This document shows, piece by piece, positions 45,901 through 60,900 of a stretch of DNA of 64,000 nucleotides. Origin of the DNA: Areca catechu. Lineage: Eukaryota > Streptophyta > Magnoliopsida > Arecales > Arecaceae. The stretch lies in contig CM038048.1 in the NCBI GenBank assembly GCA_021397845.1, positions 27,154,727-27,218,726 on the forward strand. Direction: 5' to 3'. Every line of letters begins with the position of its first letter. Positions within the stretch are counted from its first letter, which is position 1. Under the pieces are notes generated by a model that was not told the origin of the DNA, ran no database searches, and saw only the letters and a list, made by a program, of their open reading frames with translations. Position numbers and translations under genes: made by a program.

Positions 45901-48900
45901 TTCTTTTCTTTCTTTTCTTTTACCTTCCTTTCTTTTATTTAATTTTTCTTTCATTTTCTTATCCCTGTCTTTTCTTTTTCCCTTTTTCTTATTCTTTATC
46001 TTTTTTTCCTTCTTTCCTTTCTTTTTCATTTCACTTTTTTCCTTTATTCATCTTCCTTTCTTTCTTTCCTCTTTCTTCTCTTCCTAAATGGATGGATTTC
46101 AGAGTCCCAACCCCATCCTAGTCACATTTTCTCCCAGGAATGGGATGCGGCAGCCATCCCATACCCCATCCCAACGGGACATTAAACCTTGCTCACCATA
46201 CTAGCAAAGGATACATCTCTTGTCCCTTGACACTCTCCTCTTTAAATTAGCCCTTCTGTGCTCTAGACCTATGAGAACTACCGCCACAATCTGACTGCTA
46301 AATAGACACCAACATGTTGTACTGTATTTCTTTGCTTCCACGATAAGAAATAAGTGAAAGCTAAAGTGAATGGCCTGAAAGTTATTCTTCTAAGAACCCA
46401 CTGAATAAAGTATCATGCATTCTTCCATATATTTGACAACTGATCCATGTTAGGAAAACTTGATTATAGTCCAAGCCTGGACTATTGGTGAGGCAGAGAT
46501 CATTGAAGATCGGCAGCTAAGGACCAAGGGAGGGTGCAATGGCTACAAAAATCAGCCTTAGAAGCAGTCAGATTGCTGTTCAAGCCAACAGTTGAGGTTA
46601 TCAATGCAGACAGCAACTGAGGTATTTTATGGCCTCACCCTGCTGCAAAGAATATTTTGGAAGCAAGGCAAAGCTATAACTTCATCCAATGGCCCCAGGT
46701 TTACTGCTAATTAGTACCTTTTTATTCCTTGTTTTAGTTTAGTTCTTTCAGATTAGTTTGGAAGCTAATATGAGGTCGGCTATGGTTCATGCATCACTGT
46801 AGCATGAACAGTGATTGCTACAGTGTTGGGCTCAATGAGGAGCCCTAATGGTGGTCAAGCTGCTTAGTTAACTAGCAGATTTTAGAGAATTTCTTTCTAT
46901 AGCTGTACAAGTCCTTATTGACTCAAACATAGAAAGTTCTAGGTGACTGAGAAAGTCTATAAAGAGCTGGAAAGGGGTCTAGCCAAAGGAAAGTACAGAG
47001 AAATATTTTGAAGAAAGAAGAGTTTCTTGGAGCTTGGTTTGGCTGCCCTTACTCCACCCCTTTCTTACCCTATTCTTTTCTCTCTGTCTAATATACTCCT
47101 TACTCTATGTTCCATTAATCTACTCCCTCCCCTTGTTTTTGGTAAGGTCTCCCTCCTCTTTACTAATTCTTTTATCTAAATCATTTTTTATGTTTTATTT
47201 GCTGCTACAGTTGTCTGAATATAAAAGTAGTTGCTCATCTGTTTATTTTTGACTGATCAAAGCTACAATAACTGTTTACATCAGGGATCGCTGAACCGGT
47301 ACCAGGGGCCATACCGGTCAACAGCCAGTACGGTATGGTACGGTACGTACCGTACCAGCACATGTACCGGCATTTTTTTTTTCAAAAAAAATAGTCATTC
47401 TCCCCCCTCTCAAGCTATGGAAACATGAAATGGACGTGAACCAGACTGAACCAAGCCCGTGCCAGGACAAACCGGACGGTATGTATCGGTATGGTACCGT
47501 ACCGTACCAGTACTATTGTTTTTTTTTATTTTTTATGCATTAGACCATTTTAAAGGATGAACCGTACCGGCTCTTGGATAGTACGGTATGGAACGTCCCG
47601 TACCAGGCGGTACGGGACGGTTCCAGGAATCCTGGTTTACATATTTTAACTAGATTTGACTGCTTTTGGACTTTTCCTCTCAGAAAACTACGAGTATTCT
47701 AGTGTTGAATCTATGTTATTTGCATGCTGTCATCTTAATATGCTATCATTTTTCTGTATAATGCATTAAAGCTGGTGGCATTTGCTGATAAGGCCCATCT
47801 AATTGCTAATGCCTACCCCAAGCAGAAAGCTAGAGAGATTGTCTACCTCGAAGCTAAACAACATAATTAACATAAAGAGTACCAGAAATGGAGATGAAGA
47901 AGTACATCATTGCATCATTCTTAGACCTCTTTTTTGCTACTCCTTGCAGTTAAGTACTTTGCCCTTCATTTTCTCCGCTCCACTTCTTGCTTTGCCTGCT
48001 ATAATCCTCTATCTCCTCCCTCTCCTATGTGTCTTCTTATCCTCATTATCATTCTCCTCTCCCTTCATCCTCTTCCCCTTGCTTCACATTTTGTTTATTC
48101 CCCTTTTCCTCCCCCTCACTTTTGTCCTCTGTCTTTGCCAGATCTTTCTCCACATTTCTAATTTTCTTTACTTGCAACTTATATTCATTTATTATAATGA
48201 ATTAGCTCTATTTAAATAAGAAATGCTTCAGCACCTACTTAGGCACTACATGTCTACATGATACTCTGGACACCAACATGTTGGCACCACTTTCTAGAAC
48301 CTCCTTATGGACAAGGTGGTTAAATCATTAAGATGTGGCAATGTCATCTATTTATCTCTTTTGCTACTATCTCCAACAAGGATAAAACTACACAAGGACA
48401 TGGAGGGGACCATGGTCCTCCCTAAGTTGTGCAATTCTCCACGTGCCAACAAAATCTCTAAATCCCTCAACCCTTGGGACAAGCATAAGCTATCCTCCTT
48501 GTGTGAAATTATAAAGGGGAACCACCTTGTCATCTCATACCTATAAAGTGTAGAATTCTGGATGCACTTCCTCTAGTGGCCCTTTTAAATTCCATGCTAG
48601 GTCTTTCAATATATTCCAATGAAGATAGATGCCTCCAATCTTTAAAAAAATAGCCCTAAAATAAGAATGTTTACCAACCAAGTTGAATAAGAACATTTCT
48701 CAATCAGAATAACAATGGCACTTCCCAGGGTTCTTTTCTAGGTGACTAAGCATTTCTTACACCCTAATATAATGGCATCTTGTAGATCATAAGACATTCT
48801 CAAATCCCAATTATCCCATGATGTAATCCATGAAAACACCAGCCCTCCTTCCACAGCTAACTCATGCACCTTTCAGCTTCTCTCTATGCCAGCACTCTTT

Positions 48901-51900
48901 CCTTATATGTCCACACTCCTGCTCTCACAAAGTGTTGAAATATCAAAAATCCTGGCCAATAATTGAGCAATTAAGCCACTGATTTGCTCCCCTTCCATCT
49001 ATTTTTGTCTCTCTCTACAAATCTACATGGTTGGAAGGCTCTTTCCTAAAGCTCTTTCCTTTTTTTTTCGTGAAGCTGTCCTAAAGTTCTTTATTAGCAG
49101 ATCATTAACCTCAATGGTCAAACCTCAATCAAGACTTTTTTAACCACAAGGAGGAAGGTGGATGCATTCTTCTTGGAATTTTTTTCTTGAAATGTAATAA
49201 AAACATGCTAAATTTAACTTGATGGAGAAAACATTAACAATTTTAATATATAACTTGGGTGCTCTCTAGGTCTACTATGCATTAGAAGCAATTTCCAGTA
49301 AGGCAAATAGAGAGCAAAATGGTTTTCAAGATTCAAATGTTTATAATTGCCAACATACTTTAGGAAAACAAGATTTTACGACGGACAAACTGAAGCACAA
49401 TATGTATGATAATGACCACATTCATTAAGGAACATTTTCTGCAGAACTTATTCTTCTCTTTGGTTCAGTCTATTAGAAAATACTCAAGGGTAGGATACTT
49501 CAGAAGTAGAAATGGAACTGAACTGAGCTCAAGCAAGCCAAGCATAGGTAAAGCCAGCATGTTTATTTCAACCTAAACTCATGCTATACATGAACAGCTT
49601 GTTTATGAGATCTAGCGAGAGCTTGAGGTCTTTCAAGACTTTCATTTAATTATGTTGGACAAACCATTTTAGTTTTTATCTTAAGCTATTTTGTTAACTT
49701 TGTAATAAATAATTATAAAATAATATTTATAAGAAAAACTAAAATAACATAAATAATTTATCTATTTATATGAGCTTACTCAAGTCTAGCTCAAGTGAGG
49801 TAAATTTGCCTTTCATTAATCAAGCAAGCCAACTAAAGCCAAATACGAGCAATCTCATGAACAACTAGCTCTTTTAATAACCCTACTTAGAAAACTAGAA
49901 ATAATAAATTATTGCACATTTGAAGATTTTGGGGCATACCACCTACAAAAGGACTATAAGTAGGAGAAGGAAAAATGAATAATTATGTAGAAAAGTACAT
50001 GTCTACTAGATAGAGTCTAAAGTTGATAGTCTCTACAATCCACTAAATAGAATTATACTGAGGAATATGTAATCATTCATGAAGGTGACAACAGCTGCAA
50101 TCAGATTGGATGGATTTGCTTTTTGACCCAAAACTGACTCAAAAAAAATATAAACCAGTCTCATTCAAATAGAAGATACTTGGACTAGGCTTGGATCATA
50201 ACATATGACCCTTCCAACTATGGATTGGATACAGATAAATAAGTGACCAATCCAAAGCCAAATCAAAAAATAACATGCTATTTTTCATAACCTTGAATTT
50301 ATGAAGCAAATTTGCTTTTACGAATTAATTTTATTGAACTAATCATCACTTTGAGTTGTTGATGATAATTTATCGATAACCATCAATCAATCTTATGCAG
50401 TTATGATGAATTCATTGTTGACAATTACTACATGTAGTTTAACTATCTTTTTTTTTGGCATAATACAGGTTACGCTTTATGTTTGAGTTATTCTTGACCC
50501 AATTCAGCCCAGAAAAACTCAGTGGAGCAATAAACATCCCAAATTGACATCAAAATAGATCAGGCTTGGATTCAAATTTCTAACATGATGCAATTAAGGA
50601 TTAGATATAGAGCCTGGTTGGATTTTCCCATAACCTTGGGCTGAAAATCATATAGGATTTGTGGATTGGGCCAGTACAAGAAGCAAGATCATAGGCTACA
50701 AGCTGGGCTAGGCAAAATATCCAAAAAATAGCTTTGGAGTGGGCCAGCCCGAATCCCATAGGTAGAGAAAAAAGATTTTTTTTCCCGGGTGTTTTATGAA
50801 TACAGACCTAGCTCAGCATGTAGCCTATGATTTTGCTGGTTTAACTGGCCCAATCCATGAATCCAATAGGATTTTCAGCCCAATCCTATAAGAAAATCCA
50901 AACAATGCCTTACTTGTGCCAAATCCCAATCCAACCCAACCATGCTTGTAGTTCTAAAGGTCATGCATGGGTAGGTGTGCAAACAAGCCAAGCAAAGCTG
51001 AGTAGTAAGCTACTTAGGTTGGCTTGCCATAAGCAGTTCTTGAGCTCAAGCCAAGTTTGATATATTATATTCAAGCTTGCTTCATCTATGAATCCAACTT
51101 GAAGAAGCTTTTTATTGAAGCAAGCTATTTTCTATTTTATTTTTCAACTTGAGGTGTTCGAGCTCTTGAAAAAATCTTCATGCCTAGCTTGTTTTCTAGC
51201 TGAACTGAGCTTGAATGAGCTGTCACCAAGCCGAAGCATATTCTGTTGGGAGTATAAAAAATGATCACCAAGCCCAAAACATTAGAGATCAACAAATCAG
51301 CAGCAATAGCTCTTCCTAGACAAGCACATTAACTTCAGATGATGAATTTCCACTAACATTTAAGGCCCTACCAACGCATATCCCACCAACATCAACCGGT
51401 AGCCTTGAAAACCTCCACATCTCAAACTTCGATTACTAGTCACCCATCTACAAGCCTAACAAGAAAGAGGAAGTAATGCAGCAAGGAAGAAGAAGTATAA
51501 ATAGTCCTTAAATGTGGCGTTCGATAAATAATTTTGTGCTCAGTACATAAAGCGAGGCCTAGTAAAATCATTTGAGAATTTGCGAATTTAAAATCATTAT
51601 CAAGGTATAAAAACATGGCTCTGTCTTCTCACTTTTGCGCAGGCAGCATTCTTCATGCATCCCCTGGCTTTCCCTGTTGGGGTATCCCGGTCCAGGTACG
51701 AACCGAACACCAGTTCGGCTGGCCGAAGACCTTTTCTCCGGATCACTGACTTCGGACCAGGAGAGGTCAGGCCAACTACAGGCAACCCAAGGCTTCTCAC
51801 CGGTCTACGACATCCGAAGGCCAGATCTTTGGATGATGTCTTCGACCCTAACCGAAGACCAAGCTTCTCGACGACTTCCGAAGACACGCTCTTCGGTCCT

Positions 51901-54900
51901 GGCCGAAGACACAATCTCCGGCTCTGGGTAGACACCAATTCTTCGACCCACGCACAGGATGAAATCTCCGACCGAGAATCTCCCTAAACAGGGAAAATCT
52001 GAAGATGGGACCACAATCTGGCCCAGATAAGCAACAGTAACCAACGGTTACTATCGACAATCTCCATGCCACGATCATGGCGCGCAACTCCAGCTATCAC
52101 GCCTCCAGTATGGCCAAAACCGCTCAATGGCAACCCACGATCGCCAATCATGGGGAGAAATTAACTCTCCGTAATCGCCGGGAGAAGAGCGGGACCGCGG
52201 CCTGGAGGCCTCCTTTTAAATAACAGTAAGAGGAATTGCTCGAGAGGTACACACAGACACATACTCACACACTCACGCATTCTCTAAGAGCCTTTCCCTC
52301 TCATTCCCAACATTCTTCCCCATTCTGTGGCTGGGATCCGTCTCTGACTTAGGCATCGGAGTGTCCCCCGCCGGAACGACTCTGGCAAGGGACCTATTTT
52401 GCAGGTAAACTAGGGAGCGGTCCCGTGGTGCAGCAACTCCGACAGGCTGATACAGGGACTCCACGCCAATAGATTGGCGCGCCAGGAAGGGGGGCAACAC
52501 AGCACTCTTCAAGCTCCCTCCTAAACAAGGGGAAGTAAGAAGTTCCTGATGGCGAGAGGAAAGACTCAGATAGCCTCCACAAGTCGAAGTTGTCCTCCAT
52601 CCCAAGGGGGCGCGCCCCCGGGGGAGAACGACGCCCCACCTCCCACAGTTGTTGTGGGATTACAACAATTCGAAGCCCTTGTGAACCAGGTCACCAACCT
52701 CACGGCCATGGTTCAGGACTTCCAGAACAGAGTTTTTCCGGTGGGAAACCCACCGGCCGCCTCCAGACATAGCTCTCGGTCCCGAAGGAAGGAGCCCCAT
52801 GGGAGGATCCCACACATCTCTCCCCCGGTTCTCGGCCCTCTCCTGAAGGCCGAACTTCGAGACTGTCTAGGTCCGCCGATTCCCCGCAGAAAGGGAAAAG
52901 GCCTAGGCAAACTCCCTCACCCTCCTCCGAAGACTCTACTTCCGTAGAGAGGGCGCCGAAACAGACTTCCGACTACGACGGGAGATTTAGAGCCATTGAA
53001 TCGAAAATGGCAAAGGCACGGGAGCAGAGAATGCGGGATCTGAATGATCCCGATGATTTGATTGTAGGTGATCTACGCCCACCCTACACCGACCGTATCA
53101 TGGCCGAAGTCATTCCTCGGCACTTCAGGGTTTCCCAGATAGAATCCTATGATGGCACCTCCGATCCCCTCGACCACTTGGGCAGTTTCAAGACCCATAT
53201 GATGATCCAAGGAGCTTCGGACGCGATGTACTGCCTCGCGTTCCCGACTACCTTGAAGAAAGCTGCTCGGATGTGGTACTCGAGCCTGCGCCCAGATACC
53301 ATTGATTTTTTTTCCGAGTTAGAAAAACTGTTTGTCTTGCATTTCAGGATCTGCCGCAAGACTCCCCGGAATACGGACACACTATTCATCCTTCGCCAGA
53401 ATGAAGGAGAAAGCCTGCGAGACTACATCTCCAGGTTTAATGCGGCTACACTTGAGATTCCCGATCTCAACGAACATGTGGCCATGTCTGCATTGAAGAA
53501 GAGACTTCGTACATCCAGGCTTACCTTTTTCCTGGATAAAAAGTTCCCTAAAAGCTACGCTGAGCTCTTGTTAAGGGCTCAGAAATACGCCGATGCTGAA
53601 GAGCAGGCGGCTAACCGACGACTGATTGAAGGGAAGCCCCCTTCAAAAAAGAAGAACAACAGAGGACAAGGTCCCCCAACTTCCAATAACAACAACGGCA
53701 AATATACAGATCGCCGAAGAAGTCTTCCCAGGCCCAGAGCATCGGAAGGAAGATTCGACTCCTACACCCCCCTCAACCTTCCTCGAGAAAAGATCCTCAT
53801 GGAAATAGAGAAGGAAAATTATCTCCAGCGGCCCCGGCCCATGAAGGCTTCCTCTTCCGTAAAGAATAGGAACAAATATTGCCAATTCCACCGGGACCAC
53901 GGCCACAACACCGAAGAGTGCATCCAGCTGAAGGATATGATTGAGGATCTCATCAAGAGAGGTTATTTGGGACGGTACATTGGTCGCCAAGGACCTCGGT
54001 CGGAAGCAACTGTTCCCCAGCCACCTTCCGAAGAGGCCGAACTGCCAAATCAAAGGCCCACCAACGGAGGTGTAGGGATGATACACCGGCCTACCGACTG
54101 GAGAAGGGACGAGGACGATGCCCCAAAGCGACTCAAGGATAATAACGCTATTCTCTTCTCCGACGATGATCTTGCGGGAGTTCAGCTCCCGCATGATGAT
54201 CCCCTTGTAATATCGGCCGTTGTGGCCAACTATGATGTACAACGAATCCTTGTTGATAATGAAAGTTCGACTGATGTCTTGATTTACGATGCATTATCTA
54301 AAATGTGTTTGCCTAGACATCAACTATGAAGGTCCCCATAATGCTCACCGATTTCGGGGGCAATCAAGTTCATGCCGAGGGAGAAATAGTGTTGCCTGTG
54401 ACCCTTGGCACTAAACCTCGACAAAAGACACTATCGATCAACTTCACGGTGGTCCGGATCCCCTCGACTTACATCATTCTGGGACGGCCCGCCTTGAACA
54501 GGTTTCGAACCGTGATCTCTTCTTATTATCTCCTGGTACATTCCCCACCAGGAACGGTGTCGGAGAAGCTAGAGGAGACCAAAGGGCAGCACGGCAATGC
54601 CTGATGATTCAAGACAGGCACTTCAACGACTCTGCAACCCCGGATCAGCTGGATCCGAGTACAAGCTCCGGTGAACCCATGGAGAAAACTATCCTGGTAC
54701 CTTTGACAAAGGAAGACCCCACCAGAGTTGTGCAGATCGGGAATACACTTGATGAGGAAACCAGAACGGAGTTGATCCGTTTCCTCAGAGACAACGTCGA
54801 TGTCTTCGCCTAGTCGGCTTCGAATATGCCTGGAATTCCTGCCGAAGTGATCACTCATCGGCTGGAAGTTATCCCTGGGTACAAATCAGTACGACAGAAG

Positions 54901-57900
54901 AAAAGGAGTTTCGCTCCTGAAAGACAGAAAGCCATGGACGAAGAAGTCGGCAAGCTCCTTAAAGCAGGGTTCATCCGAGAGGCCCACTACCCCAAGTGGT
55001 TGGCCAATGTGGTAATAGTGAAGAAAGCTAGCGGCAAGTGGAGGATCTGCATCGATTACACAGATCTCAATAAGGCTTGCCCAAAAGATAGCTTCCCTCT
55101 CCCGAAGATTGATCAGCCGGTCGACACTACTGCCGGCCACCAGTTGCTGAGCTTCATGGATGCTTTTTCCGGCTATAACCAAATTAGAATGGATCCGCAA
55201 GATGAGGAGAAGATGGCCTTCGTCACTGACAAAGGTCTCTACTGCTACAAGATGATACCATTCGGCCTCAAGAACGTCGGAGCAATATTTCAAAGGTTAA
55301 TCAACAAGGTGTTCGAAAAGCAACTGGGAAGAAACATGGAGGCCTACGTTACGACATGATCGTCAAAAGCCTCCTCCGAAAAGACCACATCCACGACTTG
55401 GAAGAGTCATTCAGTGCTCTACGGCACTACCGCATGAAGCTAAACCCGACAAAATGCGCCTTTGGGGTCACTTCGGGCAAGTTCTTGAGCTTTCTTGTCA
55501 CCAAACGAGGGATTGAGGCAAATCCTGAGAATATCCAAGCCCTAAAGGATATGAGACATCCCTCCTGCAAAAAGGAGGTCCAGCAGTTAACAGGGAGAAT
55601 CGCCTCCCTAAGCAGATTCATTTCTCGGTCAGCCGAGAAATGTCTCCCATTCTTCAAGGTACTTCGGCAGTCAAAGGGCTTTGAATGGTCCGAAGACTGT
55701 CACACTGCCTTTGAGGAGTTGAAGAAGTACCTGGAAACCCCGCCCTACTCTCCAAACCACAAGAAGGCGACGTACTCTACCTATACCTCTCTGCTTCAGA
55801 TGAAGCAATTAACTCGGTCCTCGTCCGAAGAGATGAAGACGGATCCCACAAGCCGATCACTACATCAGCAAAGTTCTGCATGAAGCCGAAATGCGATATG
55901 CGAGGATGCAGAAGCTGATCTACTCTCTAGTGATTACAGCGAAGCAACTACGGCCGTATTTCCATGCCCACGCTATTGTGGTGCTAATCGATCAGCCTCT
56001 CAAGGCCGTTCTCCGGTCTCCGAACACCTTTGGAAAGATAGCCAAGTGGGCTGTGAAGTTAAATGAATTCGACATCAGCTTTCAGCCCCGATCGGCTATG
56101 AAGGCCCAGGTGCTCTCCGATTTCTTGGCTGAATGCACCTAGAGGTCCGAGGACGGAGCATCTTCGGTAGAAGATGAAGTCCCGAAGGAGGCGAAGTCCG
56201 TTTGGGTACTCCATGTAGACGGAGCTTCCAATGCTACTGGATGCGGGACTGGACTTATGCTGGCCGAACCTGACGGTCATACCATAGAGTACGCACTTCG
56301 GTTCTCCTTCCATGCTTCTAACAACAAGGCCGAATACAAAGCCTTGCTCACCGGACTTCGGATCGCCAAAAACTTGGGAGTTCGGCAACTCCGGGCCTTC
56401 TCAGACTTCCAGCTGATTGTAAATCAAGTTAAAGGAGAATATGCAGCCAAGGATCCAACCATGATGCAGTACCTAGAGAAGGTACAGGCCTTATTCTTCC
56501 AACTGTAACATTTTGAGATCATCCATGTCCCACGATCAGAGAATTCCCGGGCGGATGCATTGTCTCGACTGGCAACTACAACACCGAAATTTCTCAAGCG
56601 CACCTTTGTTGAACATCTTGAAACTCCAAGCATAGCCGAAGAGGCTATGGAGGTGCGTCAGATCGACGCTGAGCCAAGCTGGATGGATCCTATCATCAAA
56701 TTCCTAAACGAAGGTGTACTGCCAAAAGACAAGACGGAGGCCAAGAAAATCCGCTGGATGGTGTCCCAGTATGTCATCTTAGACGGGACCCTCTATAAGA
56801 GATCATTCTCTCAACCACTGCTAAAATGCTTGGGACCGACAGATGCGGATTATGCCCTGAGAGAGGTCCACGAGGACATATGCAATGATCACTTGGGAGG
56901 TAGGTCTCTGGCATACAAGATTATTCGACAAGGGTATTACTAGCCCTCCATCCAGAAGGATTCAGCTGACTTTGTACGAATGTGTGACCAGTGCCAGAGG
57001 TACGCCAATGTTCAGAGACAGCCTGCAAGTCACCCGACCCAACTGGCAGCCCCATGGCCTTTTGCCCAGTGGGGAATGGACATCCTTGGCCCATTCCCGC
57101 CGGCATCAAGGCAAAGAAAGTTCCTTCTTGTGGCCATCGACTACTTTACAAAGTGGGTAGAAGCCGAACCATTGGCCCAGATCATGGAGGGCAAGGTGGA
57201 GAATTTTGTAAAAAATTCCATCATATTCAGGTTCGACATCTCACATGTCATAATCACGGACAACGGAAGATAGTTCGACAATCCGAAGTTCAAGGACTTC
57301 TGCGCTCGGTATCATGTTCAGCATCGGCTGACCTCCATTGCCCACCCCCAGTCCAATGGAGAAGCCGAAGCTAATAATCGGACCATTCTCCATGGTCTGA
57401 AGACGAGGTTGAACACCGCCAAAGGGCTTTGGACCGAAGAGCTGACCTCCGTTCTCTGGGCATACCGAACTACCCAAGAACTGCTACCGGCGAGTCTCCG
57501 TTCAACCTGGCATACGGTACCGAAGCCGTACTACCTATTGAAGTCTCCTTACAATCCCTGAGAATTGACAACTACGAAGAGCCTGGGAACTCCGATCATA
57601 AAAGGATCGACCTGGATCTGCTGCCAAGCGCCAGACTTCAGGCCCAGATAAGAATGGCGGTGTACCAACAAAAGGTCGCCAAATACTACAACTCAAGAGT
57701 GAAGGAGCAAACTTTCCGCACAGGGGACATGGTATTGCGAAGGACGGAAATATCCAGGCCAGCAGAACAAGGTAAACTCTCCCCCAACTGGGAAGGTCCA
57801 TATCAAGTCGAAGAAGTTATTCGACCAGGAGCATATCGACTCAAGACCCTGGATAGGAAGACTCTGTCCCAGCCGTGGAATGTACAAAACCTTCGCAAGT

Positions 57901-60900
57901 ATTATCAATAAACGAGTTGCTAAATTTCCTGTGCAAAATTGCTCAATCCTACTCAACTTAGAACGGCTTGTTGCATCGACTGAACGACAACAGCCTAAAC
58001 GGCCTGATCTGAAAAATCGATCAACTGCGCAAAGGAGAGTCGGATCCACTCACCTTATCGGTATGCCCGACAAGCACAACGGATGGCCCAATCAGGCCAC
58101 CAAGAAGATCAAAGGGCGCAGGGATGATTTTTGTAACCTATCCTACGGTAAACCCGAAGACGCGCCGGGACGGGCCTGAACAGCCTACCTTGATCACGAC
58201 AGAAGTGCACAGGGACGGTGTAAACACCCTACCCTACTAAAAATCCGGAAACGTGCCTAAAAGGACCACTGTCGTCCTTTCTGTCGACAACAAACATTCC
58301 AAGAACGGTCCAACTGACCTCACTTCTTCCCTATAGACCGAAAATGGTCCGAGGAATTTACATTCCAAACAAAACATGATACAACATATCGCAAGAAACA
58401 CATTGGAAGAGGTAAGAGAAAGATATTTCATTTTATTTTTTGATTTTTACAAAAAAAAAAGAAAGAAGAAACTCTCATAAAAAGAGAACAAAAAAAGGGA
58501 CTCTCAAAAAGAGAGACCAAAAAAAAAAAATAGAGGTAGTAGCAGAGAGGTTGCGGGAAATTTTTCAATAACCTCCTGCCGGATTTTTCCCGTACCGGCG
58601 GAGGGAGATCTGGAGGGACGACGAAGGGGCCCCGGGGTTCCCATCCGAACCAGAATCCGACCCCTCATCGGAGTCGGAATCAAATTCATGCCCGGGAAAG
58701 GGAACGGAGGGCTTAATGTTGTCCAGGCCCTTCAAGTCATAGAACTTGAAGGCCTTCCTCCGCATTCCCGGAATTAAAAGGAGTCCAGAGCCGCCTCGGT
58801 GACCTCCTCCTTGAAGGCAGCAGACGCCCTGAAGTCCGAGACGGCATTCGCCGCCTCCTTGGCCTCCTCCACCTCCGCGACTGCCGCCGTGACTTGGGCC
58901 CTGGCCTCCCTCAGTTGGGCCTCCAACAGGCGGACCTTCTTCTCCAGACAGTCCACGAGAGGCTCATCGTCATCCCCCGGCTCGAAGAACTCCGAACTCC
59001 TCTTCCTCTTTGGGTCGACAGCCCTTCTCGTCGTGGCCCGACGAAGCTCGGAAGTGCTGAACCTCATTTTCAATTGGAAGGAGTCTACGAGAGTAGTGGC
59101 CCTTGACAGCAGAAGGCAAGGTCCTATTTATAAAGACCCTGCACCAACGACCGACTGCGGGGAGGCGTGCTCCACGTCTTTTCCCAGCTGCATCAGAGAG
59201 CGCCACGTGTCCGAGCGACGCTTCGAGAACCAGAAGGCCGTTCGGGGGTCATTCCCAGGACAACTGTCGACGCTTCGAATCCGGAGAAATCCCCATCGTG
59301 CGACGGTAACATTAATAGCTCCTTTTTGGAAAAAGGAGACCTGGCGGCACACAAGGCGCAAGAAATCACGACTGTACGAGTATCAATACGCCGCGTGGAC
59401 AACGAGAAATGCAATCAAACTTTCCTAATCACTGCATGATGGGGAGTTGACGCCTGTCTAACCCAACGGATAGATTTAGTATCAAAAGGAGGGTGACACA
59501 ACCTAATCAATTGTAGACAGTCTTCAGCAACGGAGTTCTAACCTGTTCCGGAGTTCGTCTTCGTCAACTACCAATCAAACGGCCTTCGGCCACGGCCATT
59601 CGACCAAGCCAAAGAAGAGCAAGTAAAACTTGTTCAGGCTACGTCTAAAAACACAATACAGCATATGCAAAAGGAGAAGAAGCCACTTTAAAATTTGGAA
59701 AAGTTGTCATGCAAAAGCCATTGACAGTACAAAAAATGAAACGAAGAAAATGCATCTAAAGCTACTCGGATTATTCAACATCAATAGGAGGAGACCCAAC
59801 ACCACATGACTGAAGCAACTTGTCAACCTGTGCAGAAAGGATCTCGTCAATTTGGGCCGGGGCCGGAGAATCTTCGGCTTAGACTCCCCCAGCCTGAACC
59901 TCCTCCTAAACCAGGATCGGAGTTGGGGTAGCCCCCAGATCTTCGACTGATGCAGAGGCCTCCTCACCCGGGCATGGCGCCTCTTCGGTCCCTACTGTAG
60001 CTTCGGCCTCCTCTTCCTTCTCTTCTTCTTTGGCTATGTCGAAGGAAGGGATGCCAGAAAGATCAAGGTGGGGGAAGGCCTCCCTTACCTTGGAAAGTCC
60101 GTCATTAAAGCCATGCTGATAGACGTACAAAGATGCTTCATTCATTTCCTCTTGGAATTGTGAAGACTTCTTGAAGTCTGCTACAGCATCGTCCACCCGC
60201 TTTCTCTGGGATACGGACTCTCTCTTGGCCGCTTCGAACTCCAGAATCGCCTCTTCGACCCTCCTGGCAGCCTCCTCCACTGCCTTGGTCAAACTCTCTA
60301 TCTTCTCCTGATTCTCCCTGGCAGCTTGCTCCAAGGAGTCAACTTGTTTTCTGCTTTTCCTCCACCCTGCCCCTTGCTCTGCTATTGTCAGATGGGCACT
60401 CTTCAATTCGCCCTTCAATCCATGAACCTCATCGTTCACCCGAACAAGGCGGTCCTCCACAGACTGTCTCAACTCTTCGGCTACTTTTTTTGCGGCCCTG
60501 GCAGTATGGAGCTCCTCCTTGAGGCCATGGATGAGGCCGTCAACATTTCCCAAACCCTCCTCCATAAAGGTAAGGTCAATAGACCAATTGCATCAAAAAC
60601 ATGGAGTCATGGATCGAATAATTCTCAAAACAAAGGAGACGGCAAGGACCATACCTATTACAGGGCAGAGAAGGCAGAATCAAACACCCTGGAAAGGTTC
60701 CGATTTCGAAGAATTGCCAAGTCATGAGGTAGCAGCGTGCTCTTCAGCGCCTGCCTAGCTACGGCAGGGACCAGTAGTCCCCCCGTAGGTGAAAGCTCCG
60801 AAGAGTTTGCCGAACGGCTTCCAGCTGGGGAAGTCCCGCGAGCGGACTCTTCCTCGACTTGCCGCGCTTTGCCCCTATCAACCACAGAGGGGCAAAACGG

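Noticed and set aside
45723..46121. 132-residue plus-strand ORF rich in Phe, Leu and Ser
   Set aside because: It is the translation of a CTTT-rich tract inside a MITE.
47803..48219. 138-residue membrane-like protein
   Set aside because: The hydrophobic frame results from a pyrimidine-rich tract; there is no domain and no splice or transcript evidence.
53643..54242. 199-residue minus-strand ORF
   Set aside because: It is a shadow of the gag frame at 53007-54329, which has a clear gag domain and zinc-knuckle-like motif.
58799..59428. 209-residue plus-strand ORF
   Set aside because: It overlaps the antisense coiled-coil frame on the minus strand, which has heptad structure and an acidic region typical of that gene family.
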